Of a stretch of DNA of 28,307 bases, positions 6,656 through 12,254 are shown one piece after another (positions within the stretch are counted from its first letter, which is position 1; each line of letters begins with the position of its first letter). The position numbers and the translations under genes are program-made. The stretch is from an uncultured Eubacteriales bacterium (GTDB taxonomy: Bacteria; Bacillota; Clostridia; Oscillospirales; Acutalibacteraceae), in the NCBI GenBank assembly GCA_948815685.1, contig CAQJOC010000005.1, forward strand, positions 1-28,307. Direction: 5' to 3'. The notes under the pieces were generated by a model. It was not told the origin of the DNA, ran no database searches, and saw only the letters and a list, made by a program, of their open reading frames with translations.

Positions 6656-9031
6656 TTATTTTAAGCTGACAACCGTAACTCCGTCTCCTCCTTCATTAAA
6701 ATCCCCCAGACGGAAATTCTTTATTTGACGATTTTTCCTTAAAATTTCATGCACTTCTTTTCTAAGAATTCCCGAACCTTTACCATGTATTATGGTAACT
6801 TGATTCAATCCGGAGATAAATGCCCCATCTAAAAACAATTCCAATTCTTGACAGGCCTCTAAAGCGGTTTTCCCTCTAATATCTATCTGCATATTTGATT
6901 TTTTATTTATATCTTTCTTAAATCCACCTGAAAAAGTTTTTTGGGAAGATTTTTTACCGCTATGTTTGCTGTTGTTTCTGCAGGGCCTAAGCTTAGATTT
7001 TGCAACTTTAGTTTTGATTCTTCCGATTAAAACCATAAAATTGCCCTGTTCATCCTCATGTGAACAAATTGTTCCTTCTTTTTCAAATCCCGAAATAAAG
7101 ACACAGTCTCCCTCTTGAAATTTATCTTTCGGAATAATTTCTAATTTATGATTTTCGGAATTATCAATTGGGTCAACTAGATTTTCAAGACTCTTTATCT
7201 GTTTTTTTATTTTATGCCTGTCATTGGAAGAAAGAATTTGACTGTGGTTTTGTTTGGTATTTAGGTCTTTTATTAAATTTTGAGTTTCTATTTTTACCCT
7301 GTCAAGTATCATTTTGGCTTTAAATCTAGCCTCAGATAAAATTTTTTCGCAATTGTTTTCAAGTCTTTCTTTTTCTTTATTAATTTCTTCTCTGACTTTT
7401 TTCGCTTCTGAATACAGTTTATCTATATTTTCGTTTTTTATTTCCAAATCTTTTCTTGTTTTTTCCATCTTTATTAAAAAATCGTTTAATTTTATCTTTT
7501 CATCACCTAAAATATTCTTTGCTTGCTTTATTACATCCGGCTCCATACCAAGTCTTTCAGATATCAAAAACGCATTTGAATTACCGACGCTCCCCATGAG
7601 TATCCTATATGTCGGTTTTAAATTTTCTAAATCAAACTCACATCCGGCACATTCTACATTTTCGCAAGAAACGGCATATTCTTTCAGTTCCTTATAATGA
7701 GTAGTAACAATTGTTTTAGCCTTTTTTGCTCTAAGATAGTTAAGTATTGCGATAGAAATTGCCGCACCCTCTTCAGGGTCAGTTCCCGAACCGATTTCAT
7801 CTAATAATACTAAAGTTTTATCTGAAGCTTTTTTCATTACATTAATTATATTACCCACATGTGAAGAAAAAGTGGAAACAGATTGCTCTATACTTTGTTC
7901 GTCTCCGATATCCGTAAGAATTTCATCAAAAACAGAAACACTGCTTCCATCATGAGCAGGAATCATCATTCCGCTCATCGCCATAGCACACATTAAGCCT
8001 ACCGTCTTTATTGCTACGGTTTTTCCTCCCGTATTTGGTCCCGTAATTATAAGAGTATTGAATCCATCCCCTAAGCTTATGTCAATAGGTTGTACCTTTT
8101 CTCGTGGAATCAGCGGATGTTTTGCCTTTTTTAAATTTATTATTCCACTTTGATTTATTTCCGGAACCGATGCATCCATCTTAACCGCAAGAGATGCTTT
8201 AGCAAAAATTTCATCAAGATTTACTGCCTCATTATAGCTGATTAATATGTTGTCCGCAAAGTTTTCAGTTTCTCTGCTTAAATTAAATAATATTTTATCA
8301 ATTTCTTTTCTTTCCAAAATTTCTAATTCATTTATACGATTGTCTTCTTCAACTATTCCCATAGGTTCAATAAAAACCGTTGCCCCACTTGCTGAAATTC
8401 CCTGAACAATACCTTTCACTTCCCCTCTGTGTTCACTTTTAACCTGTATTAAAAATCTTCCTGACCTATTTATGACAACTGAATCTGTAAGATATTTTCT
8501 ATATTGAGGTGAATTTACCAACTTTTCTAAATCTTTTCGTATTTTTTGATTTAATCTTCTCATTTTACTTCTTATTTCAAAAAGTTCTTCTGACGCATTA
8601 TCATTAATTTCACTTTCAGATAAAATTATTTCCCGTATCTTGTTTTCCAAGTATTTATTGGGAAAAATTTTGTTAAATTTATCATCAAGCGAAGTCTTAC
8701 CGCATATGCAGGATTCTTTCCAAATTTTTAAAAGTCTGATTGCCCTTAAAGTCGACAGTAAACTTAAAAATTCTCGATTTTGTAAAGTCGCCCCACTGCA
8801 AACACGACGTATTATATTTTCTATTGAAACTATACCATCAAACGAAGGGAACTCAAATTGCAGTGATAATTTATAAGCATCAAGAGTCTCCGAAATAAGT
8901 ATTTTAACCATTTCAAAGTTGTGAGATGGTACAGTTTTTTTTATTTTATCTTTTGCAGCCGTACTTATTGCTTCATTTGATAAAACATCTAAAACTTTAT
9001 CGAATTCAATTCTCTTTAAGTTTTTATCCAT
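6656..9031 (-). CDS. mutS2: MutS2 ATPase/endonuclease
   Basis: A 791-residue MutS2 (normal about 780). It has a MutS-like core and clamp (1-300), an ATPase domain with Walker A GPNTGGKT (331-338) and Walker B LVLLDEIGSGTDP (to 419), a long charged coiled coil (about 510-610), a linker, and a C-terminal Smr domain with the IDIRGKTALEA and HGKGSGILR motifs that carries nuclease activity. MutS2 suppresses homologous recombination and, in Bacillus subtilis, acts in rescue of collided ribosomes. It lacks the mismatch-recognition domain of MutS. AGGAT lies before the ATG. It is followed by the membrane-protein gene and probably shares its transcript. Confidence 0.96.
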   Translation of the reverse strand: MDKNLKRIEFDKVLDVLSNEAISTAAKDKIKKTVPSHNFEMVKILISETLDAYKLSLQFEFPSFDGIVSIENIIRRVCSGATLQNREFLSLLSTLRAIRLLKIWKESCICGKTSLDDKFNKIFPNKYLENKIREIILSESEINDNASEELFEIRSKMRRLNQKIRKDLEKLVNSPQYRKYLTDSVVINRSGRFLIQVKSEHRGEVKGIVQGISASGATVFIEPMGIVEEDNRINELEILERKEIDKILFNLSRETENFADNILISYNEAVNLDEIFAKASLAVKMDASVPEINQSGIINLKKAKHPLIPREKVQPIDISLGDGFNTLIITGPNTGGKTVAIKTVGLMCAMAMSGMMIPAHDGSSVSVFDEILTDIGDEQSIEQSVSTFSSHVGNIINVMKKASDKTLVLLDEIGSGTDPEEGAAISIAILNYLRAKKAKTIVTTHYKELKEYAVSCENVECAGCEFDLENLKPTYRILMGSVGNSNAFLISERLGMEPDVIKQAKNILGDEKIKLNDFLIKMEKTRKDLEIKNENIDKLYSEAKKVREEINKEKERLENNCEKILSEARFKAKMILDRVKIETQNLIKDLNTKQNHSQILSSNDRHKIKKQIKSLENLVDPIDNSENHKLEIIPKDKFQEGDCVFISGFEKEGTICSHEDEQGNFMVLIGRIKTKVAKSKLRPCRNNSKHSGKKSSQKTFSGGFKKDINKKSNMQIDIRGKTALEACQELELFLDGAFISGLNQVTIIHGKGSGILRKEVHEILRKNRQIKNFRLGDFNEGGDGVTVVSLK

Positions 9032-9110
9032 TTATTTATCCTCGTGTTTTCTTATCTATAATCCCTATTTATTATTTAATTATAACCAAATAAATCAGAA
9101 AAAGAAAACT

Positions 9111-9130
9111 TAGAGTCTGTTCGCATGAAA
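9111..9130 (+). repeat. Transposon-end-like sequence, second copy
   Basis: TA followed by GAGTCTGTTCGCATGAAA, in the same orientation as and closely similar to 77-98. Probably a solo insertion-sequence end. No matching inverted end is obvious nearby. Confidence 0.25.
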
Positions 9131-9176
9131 TTATTAAGTATGCACCGCATTAAGGCTGTAATTCCAGATGTGAGGT

Positions 9177-9206
9177 AAACTTTTTGCTCAATTGAGCAAA
9201 AAGTTT
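9177..9206. repeat. Perfect 30-bp palindrome
   Basis: Two 15-base arms meet without a loop, centred on GCTCAATTGAGC and flanked by A/T tracts. No T-run follows directly, so it is not a clear terminator. It may be a protein-binding site or part of a mobile-element end. Confidence 0.65.
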
Positions 9207-9323
9207 TGTGCTATTATGGTGGAAAATGTACACACAAGATGTGCCGCAAAGGCATGATACATCCATTTATGGAGTGCCATTTAAGTAGATTTGCAAATTT
9301 TAAAGATGCAAATTTAGTTTTAT

Positions 9324-9546
9324 TAGGGCTTGTCTGAAAAATAAAAATAGCTAAAGTATCATAATTTATACGACTAAAATAAGAATAAAAAATATTGCAC
9401 AGCTGAAAAATCATCATGAAAATTCAATCAATTTAAAATATTTTTTATATAATTATAAAAATACACCTATTTTTTTCAATTTACGTTTCCCTCACTTCAT
9501 CTATAAATTGGCTAAAATATATAGTTTATTTTTCAGACAAGTCTTA
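9324..9546. mobile_element. MITE-like element, about 220 bp, flanked by TA
   Basis: Left end TA GGGCTTGTCTGAAAAATAAA (9324-9345) and right end TTTATTTTTCAGACAAGTCT TA (9525-9546) are inverted repeats with only two mismatches in 20 bases. TA on both sides is what a TA-targeting transposase (IS630/Tc1-mariner, or some IS5-group elements) leaves behind. The interior is AT-rich and has no transposase, so it would need a helper in trans. It shares its terminal repeat with 10233-10288. Confidence 0.65.
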
Positions 9547-9609
9547 ATCAATTTGGGCAAAACATATCTTTTCTTTTTATATTTTTATGGTTACTCCCAT
9601 AAAATAAAT

Positions 9610-9638
9610 TTGACTTTATACAAATTTTAGTGTATTAT
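9610..9638 (+). promoter_or_regulatory. Strong sigma-A promoter of the coiled-coil gene
   Basis: TTGACT (9610-9615), 17-nt spacer, TATTAT (9633-9638), with TG two bases before the -10. Both hexamers and the spacing are the same as those of the 5S rRNA promoter in this window, which suggests heavy transcription. Start near 9645, leader about 36 nt. Confidence 0.8.
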
Positions 9639-9680
9639 GCTTATGCAGGTTACTGTAATAATATATTTGGAGGAAAAAGT

Positions 9681-10088
9681 ATGTTTTTAGGAAATGTTTA
9701 TGCCATGCCGCCAAAATCTGTAGAGACTCAAAGTTTTCAGACAAATGAGGTGAAAGTATCTTATTCAGATGAAGACAGACTCGAAAAACTCAAAATTAGT
9801 ATAGAAAATTTAAAATCAACAATAACCATCAACGAAGAATCTATAGCCAAAGCTAAACAAGCCATAATTGAACATGAAAAATCTATTGATAAATTGAATA
9901 AAAAAAAGGACAAGTATTCGACCAAAAATTTCTCAAAAAAGAAAATTTCTAAAATAGAGAAAAATATAGAAATTCATAAAAAAATTATTGCTAACTTGAA
10001 ACAAACCATAGATAAAGTCAATTCAGAAAATGAAAAATGTAAAATTTCTATAAAAAACCTTAATACTGTAATTGAATATTTTAAATAA
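9681..10088 (+). CDS. Small coiled-coil (helical hairpin) protein, unknown function
   Basis: A 135-residue protein that I do not recognise. ATG 9681 is chosen because GGAGG lies 7 nt upstream; the open frame reaches back to 9630, before the expected RNA start. After about 32 residues (MFLGNVYAMPPKS...) it is nearly all heptad repeat, with I or L every seven residues (LEKLKIS, IENLKST, ... IAKAKQA, IIEHEKS, IDKLNKK). A Lys-rich hinge (KKKDKYSTKNFSKKK) follows, then a second set (IEKNIEI, HKKIIANLKQT, IDKVNSE). The halves resemble each other, so it probably folds as an antiparallel hairpin. It has no membrane span and no clear signal peptide. It stands alone, with a very strong promoter, beside transposon remnants. 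Confidence 0.75.
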   Translation: MFLGNVYAMPPKSVETQSFQTNEVKVSYSDEDRLEKLKISIENLKSTITINEESIAKAKQAIIEHEKSIDKLNKKKDKYSTKNFSKKKISKIEKNIEIHKKIIANLKQTIDKVNSENEKCKISIKNLNTVIEYFK

Positions 10089-10232
10089 TAAATCTAAAAA
10101 TTTTATTTCTTATTGCTTTTCAGTTTAATAAACAGAAATAAGCACGAGAGTGCTCTAAATGTAAAAATTGCCGAATTTAACTGAAAATATTTTTATCAGT
10201 TACTACATAAATTACGAAAACCAGAGGCATCT

Positions 10233-10288
10233 CTAAGGCGTTGTCTGAAAAATAAAATGAATAATTTATTTTTCAGACAACGCCTTAG
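10233..10288. mobile_element. Minimal 56-bp hairpin element sharing the MITE terminal repeat
   Basis: Two perfect 24-base arms (10233-10256 and 10265-10288) with an 8-base loop. The inner 16 bases (TTGTCTGAAAAATAAA) are the same as in the 9324-9546 element, and TA again marks each end. It lies downstream of the coiled-coil gene and of the convergent 10321 gene and could also serve as a stem-loop at the end of either transcript. It is probably a deletion derivative of the same transposon family. Confidence 0.7.
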
Positions 10289-10320
10289 TTTGATAAGTGC
10301 ATTGCTTATAATGTTTTTTA

Positions 10321-10614
10321 TCAAATTAGATGAGCATGTTTTGTTAACTTTTTAAAAAAATCATCATCTACATTTTCACTTACTGGGTCGCGTGGATTTG
10401 ACTTCGTACCGGAAGTTTTACGTTTATCTGATACTGTAAAGTATTCTGAGGGTAATGATGAATTTACGGTGTTGTTAGGTACAAAGTTCATAGCATAGTT
10501 ATTCTTTATACTGTTAATATCTTTATTTTTTATATAGGTGAAAAAATCGTCAGCTGATTCAACAGTTGTACCAACCATTAAAAAATTACATTCATGTGTA
10601 GCCATAAAAATCAC
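10321..10614 (-). CDS. Small hypothetical protein with operator-like promoter
   Basis: A 97-residue soluble, polar protein that I do not recognise. It starts MIFMATHECNFLMVGTTVES and ends DDDFFKKLTKHAHLI; the middle is Asn/Ser/Lys-rich and likely disordered. Two starts are possible: GTG 10614, 5 nt after AAGGA, which fits best, or ATG 10605, where the spacing is too long. The promoter at 10671-10699 is near consensus and carries ATGCAT palindromes that also occur in the divergent promoter of the 11175 gene, so the two are probably co-regulated. An inverted repeat (10289-10296 with 10318-10325) overlaps the stop codon. Confidence 0.65.
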   Translation of the reverse strand: MIFMATHECNFLMVGTTVESADDFFTYIKNKDINSIKNNYAMNFVPNNTVNSSLPSEYFTVSDKRKTSGTKSNPRDPVSENVDDDFFKKLTKHAHLI

Positions 10615-10640
10615 TTCTTTCCTTTTAAAACAAATTTATA

Positions 10641-10690
10641 TTATGCATAAATGTCATAATATATTTACATATTATATCGCATAATGCATA
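10641..10690 (-). promoter_or_regulatory. Pair of ATGCAT palindromes at the 10321-gene promoter
   Basis: TTATGCATAA (10641-10650, a perfect palindrome just downstream of the expected RNA start) and ATAATGCATA (10681-10690, inside the -35/-10 spacer). The two sites face each other around a symmetric AT core (ATAATAT..ATATTAT). Placement over the promoter suggests binding by a repressor or other regulator. The same motif is in the divergent promoter at 11089-11114. Confidence 0.5.
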
Positions 10691-10699
10691 AAAAATCAA
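10671..10699 (-). promoter_or_regulatory. Sigma-A promoter of the 10321 gene
   Basis: On the minus strand: TTGATT (10694-10699), 17 nt, TATAAT (10671-10676). Start near 10664, leader about 50 nt. Confidence 0.8.
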
Positions 10700-11063
10700 T
10701 AGTATGTTGGAAAAATTTATATTAAATAATTATAATATTTCGTAACATATATATTCAAAATAATAATAATTATAAAAATTAGCTGTCACATTCTTAACTT
10801 ATGTTTTTTACTTACTGTTGTTTTTCTATTACTTTTACCTTGAGTCCGGAAACTCTTTGCATGTGATTTAAAAAGTTTTAGCTAAATATACTAGAGTTCT
10901 TACCTATAGATTGATAAAGATAAATGTCATCAAAATTCATTAATATTTATGATATTAAATCTTTAAAATTAGCTTTTTTATACACCTTTATTAGTAAATT
11001 TTAAGCTAACATTTACATAATTTTGATTCCGTCTATTTTTAAGTGAGAATTCTCTAAAAAATA
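10700..11063. other. AT-rich spacer between divergent orphan genes
   Basis: No open frame with a ribosome site and no RNA gene that I can recognise. It separates the promoters of the 10321 (minus) and 11175 (plus) genes. Confidence 0.5.
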
Positions 11064-11093
11064 TTGACATTTGGATGTGTTATTGTGTATAAT
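11064..11093 (+). promoter_or_regulatory. Consensus sigma-A promoter of the 11175 gene
   Basis: TTGACA (11064-11069), 18-nt spacer, TATAAT (11088-11093): both hexamers are perfect. Start near 11100, leader about 75 nt. The -10 overlaps the palindromic site that follows. Confidence 0.85.
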
Positions 11094-11114
11094 GCATAGT
11101 ATATCATGCATAAT
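11089..11114 (+). promoter_or_regulatory. 26-bp imperfect palindrome over the -10 (possible operator)
   Basis: Two ATGCAT cores (11092-11097 and 11106-11111) lie in a 26-base dyad whose two halves differ from perfect symmetry at only a few positions. It covers the -10 and the RNA start, the classical place for a repressor. The motif recurs twice at the divergent gene's promoter. Confidence 0.55.
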
Positions 11115-11174
11115 AAATTTATTTTCAATGTAAATGATTGAAATGTAGTAAGATAAAAAGGATGAAAATACTAT

Positions 11175-11735
11175 ATGGGAAACATACCTGATTTTGATAG
11201 AGATGTTAATGTTCAAGCAGTAGCTTCGCAATGTTTCACTAGAAAAAATTTTGAAGATTTTATTTTAAAACCATTAAAACTTTTTTATAAAAAAGATGAC
11301 AAGGGAAATAATAAAACGTTTAAAAATAGTTATGACAAAATGTACTTGGAGATTAAAGAAAAAATTAAACAATTCCCTGCAAATGAAGTTGTTGACGAAA
11401 ACGATGTTGAAAATATTCGAAAAATTTTAAATGCTTATAAGGATAAAAACTCTCCTAATAAATTGAAATATGTTCAAGAGATATCAAATATGCTTAATGC
11501 CACGAAGATAAATATTGGTAACGTGAAAAAATACCTCGAAATGACACCAAACGATTGGAATAAAGTTACGACTAGGGATATTTGCTGTTATATCCAGATG
11601 TTTTTAACTAATGATGAGATTCCTAAATTTAGGAATGCTATAATTAATGCTGTAACTGTATTAAAAGAAAACCGGGATGAATCTGAAGTAAAAAGCGAAC
11701 ATGGAGATCAGTTTATACAAAAGTACTATAAATAA
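11175..11735 (+). CDS. Hypothetical helix-rich soluble protein
   Basis: A 186-residue protein that I do not recognise. It has no signal peptide or membrane span, is rich in Lys, Asn and Asp, and is mostly predicted helix by eye. Residues about 70-165 (VENIRKILNAYKDKN ... INIGNVKKYLEMTP ... FLTNDEIPKFRNAI) loosely resemble the C-terminal third of the 19433 protein (VNKVIDLYNADHKELN ... DIIGNLKRINKKIP ... TDEFEKREEFMSSL), so the two may be distant relatives. ATG 11175 is the only usable start because TGA lies four codons upstream in frame. The nearest AAAAAGG is 12-13 nt away, and a nine-codon ATG frame (11162-11191) overlaps the start. The promoter is perfect consensus with an operator-like palindrome. 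Confidence 0.7.
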   Translation: MGNIPDFDRDVNVQAVASQCFTRKNFEDFILKPLKLFYKKDDKGNNKTFKNSYDKMYLEIKEKIKQFPANEVVDENDVENIRKILNAYKDKNSPNKLKYVQEISNMLNATKINIGNVKKYLEMTPNDWNKVTTRDICCYIQMFLTNDEIPKFRNAIINAVTVLKENRDESEVKSEHGDQFIQKYYK

Positions 11736-11779
11736 AGTTGTTGAAGAGGTGAAAAAAGATTAGAAGTATGAAAAGCTTG

Positions 11780-12083
11780 CTAAAGTTTAAGAGTGTTATT
11801 AATCATTTTTCAGGCTTGGAGACAACTTTGGTACGACGAGTAAAACAAGCGGGAGCATTACGGACGTTACTATTATCACGTTCAATAGCGGCAGTATGTT
11901 GTTTACCAATAATGTGCTGACTGTCAGGCAAAACTATTGCTTTCCTTGCCTTTATTTTTTCATTTGTTCTTCTGTCGCCTTCTATAAAATTATATCCACA
12001 TTCTTTGCATAAATATTTTTGCTTTCCTCTCGCTTTTCCGTTTTTTACATAGTTCTCACTTCCGCATTTTTGCATTTCTTCAT
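11780..12083 (-). pseudogene. IS1-type transposase remnant (internal deletion, two frameshifts)
   Basis: The N-terminal zinc-ribbon part is InsA-like (CGSENYVKNGKARGKQKYLC, then KECGYNF). It runs at once into the end of the InsB-like catalytic domain (HIIGKQHTAAIERDNSN, then RRTKVVSKPEK), so roughly 110-130 residues, including the catalytic core, are missing. The original start is ATG 12083 with AGGAG 8 nt upstream. Lack of one base after the fourth codon (TGC AAA for TGC CAA) throws it out of frame, so the intact frame begins only at 12075. At the 3' end one A is missing from an A-run, giving an early stop at 11803. In the other frame the family tail (KMINNTLKL) continues to 11780. Its ribosome site lies in the loop of a hairpin, 12085-12106. 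No clear ends of the element remain. Confidence 0.85.
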
Positions 12084-12254
12084 TCTAATCACTCCTTTGT
12101 GATTAGTCTTGCCTCTTTTCTTATTTTTATCTATCTTTCTATTTGAACTCTCAAATATACTGCTTCCGGACTTCTTTTATTTTATCTGGAAGTGGAATAT
12201 ATATACAGATTAATATATATATTTATAATAAAAAGGTCGTCGGAGTTGAGGGAA

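Larger units (their letters stand above)
9032..9609. other. Long intergenic region with mobile-element debris
   Basis: No intact gene. It holds the mutS2 ribosome site, a transposon-end-like sequence (9111-9130), a perfect 30-bp palindrome (9177-9206) and a miniature inverted-repeat element (9324-9546). Between the palindrome and that element a plus-strand frame without a start reads as a Cys/His-rich fragment (CYYGGKCTHKMCRKG, then MIHPFMECHLSRFANF). It ends in the element's left arm and may be the stub of a dead gene. Confidence 0.5.

Noticed and set aside
9214..9417. 67-codon minus-strand open frame
   Set aside because: It crosses the left end of the MITE, has no ribosome site and no recognisable content.
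12192..12254. N-terminal extension MEYIYRLIYIFIIKRS of the Ca2+-ATPase
   Set aside because: A good ribosome site and the family-typical N-terminus start at 12255; the extension lies over the probable -10.
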